Source of the DNA: JAUMWX01 sp023394215
GTDB lineage: Bacteria; Bacillota; Clostridia; Tissierellales; Peptoniphilaceae
DNA length: 64,000 nt
Assembly (NCBI GenBank): GCA_050313995.1
Contig: JBNPMM010000002.1
Strand: one strand, 5' to 3'
The notes under the pieces are model-generated. The model was given only the letters and a program-made list of their open reading frames with translations. It was not told the origin of the DNA and ran no database searches. Numbering within the stretch: the first letter of the stretch is position 1; each line of letters opens with the position of its first letter. This document shows, piece by piece, positions 34,326-43,013 of the stretch. The translations under genes were made by a program, and so were the position numbers.

Positions 34326-35657
34326 TTATTTAGAATTAAGCTTATTGTATAGACTGGCAAGGGAAATTCCGAGAGCCTTAGCAGCCTTTTTTTTGCCCTC
34401 CACATCCGTACCGTAAATTAATAGAGCCTGATTTATCTCTTCCCGCTCGAAATTCCTTACCCTATCCGATAAGGGAACCCCACCGACTTCCTCGTTTTTT
34501 ATCTTAATAATCTGTTGAGGTATATCCTCCAAATCTATGGTGTCATCACTCGACATTAAGGCGGAAAACTCCAATATATTGTTTAACTCCCTTACATTGC
34601 CGGGCCAATCATAAGCCATAAAAACTTCCATTGCCCTTTCAGATATCTCTATATTTCTTTTTATCCGTCTTTTTATCCGTTTCAAAAAGGTAGCGGCAAG
34701 TTCGGGAATATCCCCCTTTCTCGCCCTTAGGGGTTCAATTTTCATAGGAAAAATCGAAATCCTGTAATAAAGATCCTGCCTAAACTTTCCCTCCTCTATA
34801 TACTTAAGAAGATCCACATTGCAGGCTGAAATTATTCTTACGTCTACATCTATTTCCGAGATTCCCCCAAGCCTCCTTATTTTTCTCTCCTCCAAAACCC
34901 TCAAAAGTTTTGTCTGAATATTTATATCCATTTCTGAAATCTCATCTAAAAATAGGGTGCCTCCGCTCGCAGCTTCAAAAAGCCCTATTTTCCCACCCTT
35001 TTTGGAGCCTGTAAAAGCCCCTTCTTCATAACCGAAAAGCTCAGCCTCAAGTATATCCTTGGGAAGAGCTGAACAGTTTATAGCAATAAAAGGATGATTT
35101 CTCCTTGGAGATTCGTTATGAATAGATTGGGCAAAAAGTTCTTTACCTGACCCGCTTTCCGCCTGTAAGAGTATATCAATATCCTGCGATGCAACCCTTC
35201 TGGCCAACTTGACCGCTTCCTTTGAAATACTGGTCACTGCTGTTATATCCTCAAAACTGTAAGAGGTGCCGTTACTTTCAAGCATCCTCTTGTTAAGTTC
35301 TTCATTTTTCTCTTCAATTTCTTTTAGCTTATCCTGTATAAATTTGGCATTATTTAAAAAAGTGACTATACTAAGAGCCCCTATGAGTTTATCTTCCTCA
35401 ATAAGAGGATAAATATTTACAAAATACTCATCCAATTCAAACTCTTTTCTTACAAGATTTAAAACCGGCTTTCTGTTTTCAAGCACTCTCGGCAAAAACG
35501 CTCCGGGCCTGAAATCCCTTATATGTCTGCCCCTAACATCTTCAAGTTTTTGCCCTATAAAAGTTCCGTAAGATTTATTAAAATATATTATTTTTCCATC
35601 TTTGTCGGTTATTAATATTCCCTCCAAATTATTCTCAAATAAAGTATTATATTCCAA
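34326..35657 (-). CDS. Sigma-54-dependent enhancer-binding protein with PAS sensor
   Basis: 443-aa activator with an N-terminal PAS domain (about 1-110, LEGILITDKDGKIIYFN). Its AAA+ domain has Walker A AESGSGKE (166-173) and the sigma-54-contact loop GAFTGS (213-218; Ser replaces the usual final Ala). Walker B is GGTLFLDEI, and a Fis-type helix-turn-helix closes the protein (KKAAKALGISLASLYNKL). The start is a TTG at 35657 with AAGGAGG upstream. It is divergent from rpoN and reads toward the CitMHS-AtuA operon, its likely target. The PAS domain may bind the inducing acid or sense redox state. Confidence 0.9.
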   Translation of the reverse strand: MEYNTLFENNLEGILITDKDGKIIYFNKSYGTFIGQKLEDVRGRHIRDFRPGAFLPRVLENRKPVLNLVRKEFELDEYFVNIYPLIEEDKLIGALSIVTFLNNAKFIQDKLKEIEEKNEELNKRMLESNGTSYSFEDITAVTSISKEAVKLARRVASQDIDILLQAESGSGKELFAQSIHNESPRRNHPFIAINCSALPKDILEAELFGYEEGAFTGSKKGGKIGLFEAASGGTLFLDEISEMDINIQTKLLRVLEERKIRRLGGISEIDVDVRIISACNVDLLKYIEEGKFRQDLYYRISIFPMKIEPLRARKGDIPELAATFLKRIKRRIKRNIEISERAMEVFMAYDWPGNVRELNNILEFSALMSSDDTIDLEDIPQQIIKIKNEEVGGVPLSDRVRNFEREEINQALLIYGTDVEGKKKAAKALGISLASLYNKLNSK

Positions 35658-35715
35658 AATAAATCCTCCTTTTTCACCAAAATTATCAAACCGCCCTCAA
35701 CCTAATTATAAAACT

Positions 35716-35748
35716 TTGCTGAATCATTTCAATAAAATATGGTAAAAT
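35716..35748 (+). promoter_or_regulatory. Putative rpoN promoter giving a nearly leaderless mRNA
   Basis: TTGCTG (35716-35721), 16 bases, TATGGT (35738-35743), with TAAAAT overlapping at 35743-35748. Transcription would start within a few bases of the rpoN ATG at 35755. There is no Shine-Dalgarno-like sequence before that ATG. Confidence 0.4.
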
Positions 35749-35754
35749 GAAATT

Positions 35755-37074
35755 ATGAAACTGGAATTGAATGTTAAACAAAATCTACAATTACATATAA
35801 ATCAGGAATTAAAAATGGCAATAAAACTTTTGAGTTTAAGCAATCTTGAGCTTGTAGAGTACATAAACGAGGAGGCTGAAAGAAATGTTATCCTGGAGTC
35901 CCTTTCAGGAGAAAATACCAAGCTTGAAAGTTTGATAAAAATACAAGAGGACAGCAGGATTCCTTTGGGCTATGAAAAAGATACGGATCCGGAAGAAAGA
36001 AATTACGAAGCTTTTATAAGTGAAAAATTGACCTTGACCGACTTTCTTTATCAGCAGATAAGTACCTTTAAGATCCCTCCAAAACTTTCCTACATTTGTC
36101 ATAAAATAATAGACAACCTTGATGATTCGGGATATTTTATAAATGACTACAAGGATTTTGCCGGACTTTTAAACGTATCCCTTATGGAGTTTTATGAGGG
36201 CCTACAAATAGTTAAATCTCTCGAACCCGAAGGTATAGCATCCAAGGATTTAAAAGAGTGCCTGCTTGCTCAGACCGAAAATCCTCTCTTAAGAAAGCTT
36301 ATTAATAAGCATTTGGAAAATATAGCCAAAAACAAGCTTAAAGACATATCCCGGGATTTAAAAATAAGCATCGAGGAAACCGGAAGACTTATTGCAGAAC
36401 TTAAAGAATTGAATCCTATTCCCTCCTCCGGATACATATCAGACACAAATCCCGTCCAATACATAGTTCCGGAACTTGAAATAAAAGCAGAAAACGGAGA
36501 AATCAGGGTTAATCTCATAAACGAGGTGGTCAAGGAGTTGAATTTCAGCGATCAATATTTGGATATGCTAAAAAATTCCGAAGGTGAAACAAAGGCCTAT
36601 CTTGAAAAGCAGTTTAAAAGGGCCCTTTTCCTTAGGGATGCTCTGGAACAAAGAAAAAATAATATACTCAAGATAGGAAATTCTCTTGCCAAGTTTCAAA
36701 AAGATTTCTTCCTGCTTGGCAGGGAGCTTAAACCTCTCACAATGAAGACCCTTGCTGATGACTGTGAAATTTCGGAGTCAACGGTTTCAAGAATTTGTTC
36801 CAACAAATATCTCGACTGCAATAAGGGGATATTTCCTATGAAACACTTCTTCTCAAGGGCTATTTCTACAAAAGACGGTGATCTTTCAAGCAAAGCTATT
36901 AAAGACAAGATAAGCCGACTTATAGCTTCGGAAAATAAGAAAAAACCTCTTTCAGATAATGAAATAATGAAGATTTTAAATAATGAAGGTATAGAAATAA
37001 AAAGAAGAACTATAGCAAAGTACAGGGAAGATTTGGGCATAGCCTCAAGTTCTCAAAGAAAAAGCTTCAACTGA
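35755..37074 (+). CDS. rpoN: RNA polymerase sigma-54 factor
   Basis: 439-aa sigma factor. Region I is rich in Q and L (LNVKQNLQLHINQELKMAIK), a core-binding domain lies in the middle, and the C-terminal RpoN box reads IKRRTIAKYRED (about 415-426), close to the consensus ARRTVAKYRE. It directs RNA polymerase to -24/-12 promoters such as the one at 34120. It is divergent from the enhancer-binding protein. The missing ribosome site suggests leaderless translation or a different start. Confidence 0.95.
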   Translation: MKLELNVKQNLQLHINQELKMAIKLLSLSNLELVEYINEEAERNVILESLSGENTKLESLIKIQEDSRIPLGYEKDTDPEERNYEAFISEKLTLTDFLYQQISTFKIPPKLSYICHKIIDNLDDSGYFINDYKDFAGLLNVSLMEFYEGLQIVKSLEPEGIASKDLKECLLAQTENPLLRKLINKHLENIAKNKLKDISRDLKISIEETGRLIAELKELNPIPSSGYISDTNPVQYIVPELEIKAENGEIRVNLINEVVKELNFSDQYLDMLKNSEGETKAYLEKQFKRALFLRDALEQRKNNILKIGNSLAKFQKDFFLLGRELKPLTMKTLADDCEISESTVSRICSNKYLDCNKGIFPMKHFFSRAISTKDGDLSSKAIKDKISRLIASENKKKPLSDNEIMKILNNEGIEIKRRTIAKYREDLGIASSSQRKSFN

Positions 37075-37104
37075 TACCCTTCATAAATTTGTTAAGGAAT
37101 AGAA

Positions 37105-38889
37105 ATGACAGAAAAAGAAATAAAAAAATATAAGTCCTTTGACTACTTTCACGCCATAGGACACATTTTAAAATACCAAATTTTTACAAAAATAATCCTG
37201 ATTTTGCTCCTAATGGCCTTAAAAAACTTAGCCATGGCTCTGATTCAATCCACCGGCAGAATAGCAATAACAAGCGGTGATTTCAAATTTTTGTTCACCT
37301 CATGGCAGGGTTACTCGCTCATTATCATTTCAATAATAAGCTTGTTTATATTTTTGGCCATAGACATAAATGCAAAAATAATATACGCCTCAAAGCTGAT
37401 AGAAAAAAGCCCCATTAAACTTTTCCAAACCCTCAAGGAAGCCTTCCTTTCGATAAAAAGCTTTATGTCCCTAAAGGGCATAAGCCTAATAATCTATATA
37501 GCCTTAATAGGCCCCCTTGTAGGTTTCGGTTTATCCTTTTCCGGCACCAAAAACTTAGTTATACCCAACTTTATAAGCTCGGTCATAGACTCAAATAAAA
37601 TTTACAGCACCCTTTATTGGGCCTTCCTTTTTATCTTTTTAATAGTCGGAATCCTCAATATTTTCGTCATACATGGTGTAGTTTTGGATAAGATGGAACT
37701 TGGCCAAGCCATAAAAAATTCAAGGAAACTTATAAGACACAAATGGAAAAACTATTTGAAAGAAACCCTGATCTACACCATATCGGTTGCTTTTATGAAC
37801 TTTTTAGCGGCTTTTCTACTTCTTATATTACCGATCATGGTCATAGACAATTTAACCATTGACCCTGTCATAGCAAGATTTATACTTATATTTTTAATAT
37901 TGCTGAGCCTATCCGCCTTTCTGTTTGTAAACTTTTTAGCCTTGCCCGTTTATATAATAAAACTTACCATTATATACAAGAGATATACCTGCAAGGACGA
38001 GATTTTATTCGAAAGAGGCGCCAAATACAGGAAGTCCCGTTTACTTCCCATCCTCGCCCTTTGGCTTGGAGGACTCTTTTCAGTTTCCCTCCTGGTAAAT
38101 AATTTCTTCCGGGAAATTTTCGTAAATCCCGACAAGGTTCAAATCATAGGCCATAGGGCAGGCGGTTACGAAGCGAGCGAAAATACCTTGGAAGGGTTGC
38201 AATTTGCCATAGATAAAAAGCTTTACGGATGTGAAATAGATGTTCAAAGAAGCCTTGACGGAAAATATATAATAAACCACGATAATACTTTTTCAAGACT
38301 TTCCGGAGATAGCAGGACTCCCGGTCAAATGACCTATGAACAAATAAAAAAACTTAGGGTAAAGGATCCCGACGGTTCCTATGGTAAAAGTAGGATAGCC
38401 GGTCTTGAAGAAATGCTTGATTTGGCAAAAGATAAGATAAAACTATTTATAGAACTTAAGGGACCAAGTGCAAATCAAAAGATGGTTGACGACCTTGTAG
38501 AAATGCTCGAAAAAAGAAATATGATTGATCAGGCCGTCCTTATAGGCTTGGACTACAAACTTATAGACTATGCGGAAAGCAAATATCCCCATGTTCAAAC
38601 AGGCTTTCTTGCCTTTTTGGGCTTCGGAAATATAGCAAATTTGAACTGCGACTATTTAGGTTTGGAAGAAGAACTGGCAAGTTCGGACCTTATAAATCAA
38701 ATACAGTCAAACGGTAAAAAAGTAATGGTTTGGACTCCAAACAAAGAAGAGTCTCAAAAATACTTTCTTCTGAGTCAAGCCGATGCCATAATAACAGATA
38801 ACATTAAACAAGCAAAAGATATAAACGAAAACTTAGATAAAAGAAGTGATATAGAAATAATAGGAGACTGGCTATCCAACCAGTTATAA
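37105..38889 (+). CDS. Membrane-anchored glycerophosphodiester phosphodiesterase
   Basis: 594-aa protein. The N-terminal half (about 1-335) is a GDPD-associated membrane domain with about eight hydrophobic segments. The C-terminal half (about 348-590) is a GDPD TIM barrel with the catalytic HRAGGYEASENT (352-363) and EIDVQRSLDGKYIINHD. The enzyme hydrolyses glycerophosphodiesters to glycerol-3-phosphate and an alcohol. It may trim membrane lipid or teichoic-acid-like polymers. It has AAGGAATAG before ATG 37105 and follows rpoN by 30 bases. Confidence 0.88.
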   Translation: MTEKEIKKYKSFDYFHAIGHILKYQIFTKIILILLLMALKNLAMALIQSTGRIAITSGDFKFLFTSWQGYSLIIISIISLFIFLAIDINAKIIYASKLIEKSPIKLFQTLKEAFLSIKSFMSLKGISLIIYIALIGPLVGFGLSFSGTKNLVIPNFISSVIDSNKIYSTLYWAFLFIFLIVGILNIFVIHGVVLDKMELGQAIKNSRKLIRHKWKNYLKETLIYTISVAFMNFLAAFLLLILPIMVIDNLTIDPVIARFILIFLILLSLSAFLFVNFLALPVYIIKLTIIYKRYTCKDEILFERGAKYRKSRLLPILALWLGGLFSVSLLVNNFFREIFVNPDKVQIIGHRAGGYEASENTLEGLQFAIDKKLYGCEIDVQRSLDGKYIINHDNTFSRLSGDSRTPGQMTYEQIKKLRVKDPDGSYGKSRIAGLEEMLDLAKDKIKLFIELKGPSANQKMVDDLVEMLEKRNMIDQAVLIGLDYKLIDYAESKYPHVQTGFLAFLGFGNIANLNCDYLGLEEELASSDLINQIQSNGKKVMVWTPNKEESQKYFLLSQADAIITDNIKQAKDINENLDKRSDIEIIGDWLSNQL

Positions 38890-38900
38890 AGGAGGATAAT

Positions 38901-39140
38901 ATGAAATTTTACGGCAGCATGATTTGCAGCGACTGCGTATACGCAGCTAAAAGAATAAACCAAAGAAACATAGACCTTGAATACGTTGATATAACCGATA
39001 ACATCCATAACCTTAAAGAATTCCTAAGACTTAGGGATTCCCGTCCGGAATTTGATGATATAAAAGCCTTTGGAAAAGTGGGCATACCTTGCTTCCTTTA
39101 TGATGACGGCAGGATAGAATTTGACGTTGATATGTTATAA
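38901..39140 (+). CDS. Glutaredoxin-like thioredoxin-fold protein
   Basis: 79-aa protein with a CSDC motif at 9-12 (FYGSMICSDCVYA), a cis-proline-like VGIPC near 62 and the beta-alpha-beta layout of a small glutaredoxin. It probably acts as a thiol-disulfide or mixed-disulfide reductant in the cytosol. It has AAGGAGGATA before ATG 38901 and lies 11 bases after the GDPD gene, so they share an operon. The exact partner is unknown. Confidence 0.8.
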   Translation: MKFYGSMICSDCVYAAKRINQRNIDLEYVDITDNIHNLKEFLRLRDSRPEFDDIKAFGKVGIPCFLYDDGRIEFDVDML

Positions 39141-39199
39141 AACTTAAACTTATATATAAAAAGTCATAAAAATGAGGCTGTGACTTAAAAACATTAAAG

Positions 39200-39438
39200 C
39201 AACAGACAGCCATAAGCTCAAGATATTTTTGAAGCGGTCGCTTGATAATTTTTTGAGATACGGAAACAGCCCACGCCGCACAAATCCCCCTGTAGATTAG
39301 CGGACGCAAAAGACCGCAGAGTGCGCCGATGTACGGAATCACAGAAACATGAAACATAGGAAAACGGCACATCCACGCAAGGAAGATGAGAAAAGAGAAA
39401 ATCAGTATGTTCTTTATTCGTCCACGCTTCTCTGCCAT
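39200..39438 (-). pseudogene. Truncated sensor histidine kinase (N-terminal 7TM region only)
   Basis: A perfect ribosome site (AAGGAGGGG) and ATG at 39438 open a frame reading WMCRFPMFHVSVIPYIGALC, then GLLRPLIYRGICAAW. This is the start of histidine kinases with a 7TM N-terminal region. After about 75 codons (QKYLELMAV) the similarity ends and the frame runs on into the 3' end of the glutaredoxin gene. The remaining transmembrane part and the kinase core are missing. G+C here is visibly higher than in the neighbours. Confidence 0.6.
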
Positions 39439-39630
39439 GTCGTACCCCTCCTTTCAAAGACAATTGATTTTCTTTTAATGTTTGTATCAGATATAGCCGT
39501 ATTTTTTATGGAGATCCGCAGCTTTACCGGAACATCAGGGATTACCCATGAATGCCCAAAACGCTCTGCGCCGGGAATGCGTCCAGGTGCCGAAAAAAAT
39601 ACATGTGCAATATCTGTAACCGCTTGATTA
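39439..39630. other. Atypical-composition stretch, probable debris of an acquired segment
   Basis: 192 bases, richer in G+C than its surroundings, between the truncated kinase and a lone membrane-protein gene. Short open frames exist on both strands but none has a ribosome site or a fold I recognise. I take it as the remains of the gene that once preceded the kinase. Confidence 0.4.
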
Positions 39631-40179
39631 TTACAAAACAATCGGAATAATAATCCCTGCAAGTGTTGCAATAGAAGCAAATATAATACCTAAAATATAT
39701 AGCATCAAAATATAACCGGAAGTATGTTTCCGAATTTGAACAGAATACAGGCTGCAATCAACAAACTGTTTACTAATCATATTTCTGACAGATACACCCA
39801 TTTTATCTCTAATACTTGCTTCACCATTCAGCGAAATAATATATGTCCCTTCTTCGGCACGAAAATAATACAGTTCCACTCTTCCTGTTTTAAATCCGTT
39901 CACCTTGCTGCGCAAAAGGATTGATGAAAGCGGAATTTCTTTTCCCGTATGTTGATTGATGACTCTAAAACCGAATTCTCCGATTGGAGGTTTTGTAAAC
40001 AGCTTTCCGCTGATCCATAGACCGTATTGCCCCTCCTCTTTAATTGTAAATACACCCTCACTATTGGTGCAGGGCATTTCATACACAATTTCGGTATTGA
40101 CAAAACGAATAACACGTTTAATGCTTAAAATCAATAAACTTATTCCTATCGGTATCAATAAACAAAATAAATATTTCAT
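39631..40179 (-). CDS. Membrane protein of unknown function
   Basis: 182 aa with one hydrophobic helix at each end (about 3-24 and 155-180) and a beta-rich, probably extracytoplasmic domain between them (EEGQYGLWISGKLFTKPPIG, ISLNGEASIRDKMGVSVRNM). I do not recognise the family. No strong ribosome site precedes ATG 40179. Its neighbours are gene debris, so it may have arrived with the same acquired segment. Confidence 0.55.
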   Translation of the reverse strand: MKYLFCLLIPIGISLLILSIKRVIRFVNTEIVYEMPCTNSEGVFTIKEEGQYGLWISGKLFTKPPIGEFGFRVINQHTGKEIPLSSILLRSKVNGFKTGRVELYYFRAEEGTYIISLNGEASIRDKMGVSVRNMISKQFVDCSLYSVQIRKHTSGYILMLYILGIIFASIATLAGIIIPIVL

Positions 40180-40259
40180 ATTTTTTGCATGCCCCTTTTT
40201 CTGCTATAACATTTATTATGCCAATATTATACCATTTGTTTCACTCAATATTTTTAATA

Positions 40260-40412
40260 TTATATAATATTTTTGCTTGGTTTTACAGCACCAACTCTTG
40301 CTTTTTGCCCTGTGTAATCCTCTATTTTCTTGCGGTAATTTCTCTGTGCGACTTCTGACATTTTAAACTTGTCTTTGATAGGAGGCGTATGGATTTCCAT
40401 CATTTTTATCAT
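40260..40412 (-). CDS. Short open frame in acquired-looking spacer, doubtful
   Basis: 50 codons. The composition looks coding in the middle part (KMSEVAQRNYRKKIEDYTGQ) but there is no ribosome site. A second frame just upstream also looks coding (MCVDIALYDKNDGNPYASYQ), which would suggest a frameshifted remnant of one larger gene. No family recognised. Confidence 0.25.
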   Translation of the reverse strand: MIKMMEIHTPPIKDKFKMSEVAQRNYRKKIEDYTGQKARVGAVKPSKNII

Positions 40413-40478
40413 ATAATGCAATATCGACACACATACCGACTTTTACAAATTTTTTTACATATTATATTGTGGTATGCG

Positions 40479-40512
40479 AAAAGAGATGCTACCTTGCGAT
40501 AACATCCCTTTT
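40479..40512. terminator. Hairpin downstream of cstA
   Basis: AAAAG-A-GATG (40479-40488) pairs with CATC-C-CTTTT (40503-40512) around a 14-base loop. It is imperfect but has A- and T-runs on both sides. It could stop cstA transcription, about 110 bases after its stop. The rest of 40180-40623 is AT-rich with only the doubtful frame noted. Confidence 0.4.
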
Positions 40513-40623
40513 GTCACTTGGTTATTCAATTTTTATGCTAACCTATTTACCCACCGTTAAAAACGCTAATTTTATTGAATTCTTACTTGTTCAACGCCCT
40601 TAACCCGTGACTTTTATCATTTA

Positions 40624-42126
40624 CTATTTTTTCTTAGCTTCAGGAAGAGAGTATACGTCTATTTCTTCAATAGCCATACCTTCCTTCTTGATACGGTTGA
40701 TTGTCAAAGCTGCATATATTATAGTGATTATACCTGCCCCTATAAATGAAGCTGTGAATGATCCGCCCATACCAACTAATTCATCAAGGTTGAAACCTAT
40801 CTTCGCATTCAAGATGAATGATGTTACTATAAATGTATAGAACATACCAGGAATCAAACCTATGAACATATTCTTACCATGGATACCCAAGTAAACAGCT
40901 ATCATTGATAAAGCAAAGATTGCTATAAATTGGTTTGTAAATGCGAAGTATCTCCAAAGAACAGTAAATCCTTTTGGATTCAACTTAGCGAATACCAAAA
41001 TAACTATAACAGGAACAAAGATTGCTGCTGTTAAAGATAATCTCTTAGCTTTGTTGTTTTGGTCAATTCCGAATTGTTCAGCAAGGATTAATCTTAAAGA
41101 TCTAAGAGCTGTATCCCCTGAAGTAATAGGAAGAACTATTACACCTATGATAGCCAAGAAACCGCCGATTTCGCCCATAAAGTACTTAGATACCAAACCT
41201 ACCATTACAGTACCTGGAGTCTTAACGTCTGTTCCTGTGTTGAATAAGATCATAGCACCGGCTGCCCAACACATAGCTATGAAACCTTCGATAAGCATCA
41301 TGTTGTAGAAAGTCATTCTACCTTCTTTTTCACTCTTAACAGTTCTTGAGATAAGTGTAGCTTGAGTTGCGTGGAAACCTGATAGGATACCGCAGGCTAC
41401 AGTTATAAAGAATATAGGAATAAATTTTTGTCCTGATGTATTTTGAGCTGCAAGGTTAGAAAAATCAACGTTTGTTAAATGTTCAGTATTTGAGAAGATA
41501 CCTATAAATATACCAACGGCACTTACTATAAGGAAAGCACCGAATATAGGGTAAACTTTACCTATAATCTTGTCGATCGGGAACAAAGTAGCTATTAGAT
41601 AGTAAATAAAGATTAAAGCATATACTATCCAAGTTGTAGGATTTGATGCTACAGCTTCTTGTTTAGCAATGAAAGTTACAATAAGGTCCCCAGGTGTGTA
41701 AATAAATACTGCACCAACCAATAACATAAGTACCAATACAACTATATTATAGAAAGCCTTAGTCTTTCCGCCTAAGTATTTTCTAATCAATAAAGGCATT
41801 TGGGCACCCTTGTTTCTCATGGAAATCATACCTGAGAAATAGTCATGCATACTACCGGCTAAAACGTTACCTATTGGTATAATCAAGAAAGCTATAGGTC
41901 CAAAAAGAATACCTACTATAGGACCTAAGATAGGACCTGTACCTGCTATATTTAATAATTCTACCAAAGAGTTTTTCCAAGACTTCATCACTACGTAGTC
42001 AACGCCATCTTCAAGCGCAACCGCAGGAGTTTGTCTGTCATCCGGACCGAATACTTTTTCACAGTAAAGTGAATATCCGATACCACCCACTATAAGTATA
42101 GCCAGCCCGATAAAGAATGTTACCAT
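40624..42126 (-). CDS. cstA: CstA-family carbon starvation protein (pyruvate/peptide transporter)
   Basis: 500-aa integral membrane protein (about 14-16 helices) with the CstA motifs LNIAGTGPILGPIVGILFGP and GNVLAGSMHDYFSGM. CstA proteins import pyruvate or small peptides under carbon limitation. ATG 42126 with GGAGG five bases upstream is preferred over an in-frame codon at 42138. Two cre-like boxes 50-75 bases upstream imply control by CcpA. It is monocistronic. Confidence 0.92.
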   Translation of the reverse strand: MVTFFIGLAILIVGGIGYSLYCEKVFGPDDRQTPAVALEDGVDYVVMKSWKNSLVELLNIAGTGPILGPIVGILFGPIAFLIIPIGNVLAGSMHDYFSGMISMRNKGAQMPLLIRKYLGGKTKAFYNIVVLVLMLLVGAVFIYTPGDLIVTFIAKQEAVASNPTTWIVYALIFIYYLIATLFPIDKIIGKVYPIFGAFLIVSAVGIFIGIFSNTEHLTNVDFSNLAAQNTSGQKFIPIFFITVACGILSGFHATQATLISRTVKSEKEGRMTFYNMMLIEGFIAMCWAAGAMILFNTGTDVKTPGTVMVGLVSKYFMGEIGGFLAIIGVIVLPITSGDTALRSLRLILAEQFGIDQNNKAKRLSLTAAIFVPVIVILVFAKLNPKGFTVLWRYFAFTNQFIAIFALSMIAVYLGIHGKNMFIGLIPGMFYTFIVTSFILNAKIGFNLDELVGMGGSFTASFIGAGIITIIYAALTINRIKKEGMAIEEIDVYSLPEAKKK

Positions 42127-42173
42127 ACATACCTCCAATTCCCCTCCCCTGAGGGTTTATGTAATATATTTGT

Positions 42174-42202
42174 TTGAAAACGATATCTGATACCGCTTTC
42201 GA
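42174..42202. promoter_or_regulatory. Two abutting cre-like boxes upstream of cstA
   Basis: Plus strand TTGAAAACGATATCT (42174-42188) and minus strand TCGAAAGCGGTATCA (42202-42188) each match the CcpA box WTGNAARCGNWWWCA at 14 of 15 positions. They share one base and face opposite ways. Their place just upstream of cstA fits catabolite repression of a starvation-induced transporter. Confidence 0.6.
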
Positions 42203-42413
42203 TTTATACATAAAATCTGAAAATAGGTGTAGTAATAAGAAAAATAATTATAAAAGATTTTACCTACGCCTTTCAAATTTTATCTACAGTTTGATTATAC
42301 ATCTACTATCCAATCAATTCAAGAATTTATGCAAATTATAGGCCTAATTTTTAAATTCTTATAATATTTAGTATAAAAATTATCTTTCTATATGATTTCG
42401 TTTGCAATATTTG

Positions 42414-42450
42414 TAAAAAATCAAGGGTATATTTCAACCCTTAATTTTTT
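42414..42450 (-). terminator. Terminator of the vor operon
   Basis: AAGGGT (42423-42428) with ACCCTT (42437-42442), extended by A and T runs on both sides. It begins 19 bases after the stop of the last vor gene. The rest of 42203-42413 is AT-rich and I see nothing more in it. Confidence 0.85.
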
Positions 42451-42468
42451 ACTTTTCCAATTGATATA

Positions 42469-43011
42469 TTACTTTAAAACTTTTTCAGCTCCGAATTTTA
42501 TAGCGTTAAAGTTTACTTCCAACATTTCCGGTCTTTTCTTTCCATAAAGCTTTTCAACAGCCTTTTCTATGGCTTCCTTAGAACATACCTTAGCAACTTC
42601 GTTAAAAGCGCCTACTACTATCATGTTCATTGTCTTTACATTGCCATATTCTGCTGCCAAATCATTTGCAGGAAATTTTACAAGCTTAACATCATCTCTC
42701 TTGCTTTCACGACTTATCAAAGAAGTGTTTATAAACAAAACACCGTCCTTCTTTACAGAGCCTTCAAACTTATCAAGAGAAGGACCGTTCATTACTATAA
42801 CTTCATCTGCCACTGAAATGTTGGGAGCCCCTATAGGTTCATCGGAAACTATAACGGCACAGTTGGCTGATCCCCCTCTCATTTCAGGACCGTATGAAGG
42901 CAACCATGAAACGTGCTTTCCGTCAATCATTCCCGCATAGGCAAATAGCTGGCCTATACCCATAACACCTTGTCCACCGAAACCTGATACAATGATTCTA
43001 TGTGTAGTCAT
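42469..43011 (-). CDS. vorC: 2-oxoacid:ferredoxin oxidoreductase, gamma subunit
   Basis: 180-aa gamma domain with the opening VSGFGGQGVMGIGQLFAYAG and SYGPEMRGGSANCAVIVSD, both highly conserved in KorC/VorC. It completes the four-subunit enzyme that converts a 2-oxoacid plus CoA to acyl-CoA, CO2 and reduced ferredoxin. It starts two bases after the TPP subunit's stop and ends at a strong terminator. Confidence 0.9.
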   Translation of the reverse strand: MTTHRIIVSGFGGQGVMGIGQLFAYAGMIDGKHVSWLPSYGPEMRGGSANCAVIVSDEPIGAPNISVADEVIVMNGPSLDKFEGSVKKDGVLFINTSLISRESKRDDVKLVKFPANDLAAEYGNVKTMNMIVVGAFNEVAKVCSKEAIEKAVEKLYGKKRPEMLEVNFNAIKFGAEKVLK

Positions 43012-43013
43012 GA

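Noticed and set aside
39031..39438. 135-codon frame as a complete gene
   Set aside because: Only the first 75 codons look like a histidine kinase. The rest is antisense to the glutaredoxin gene, so I call the start a pseudogene fragment.
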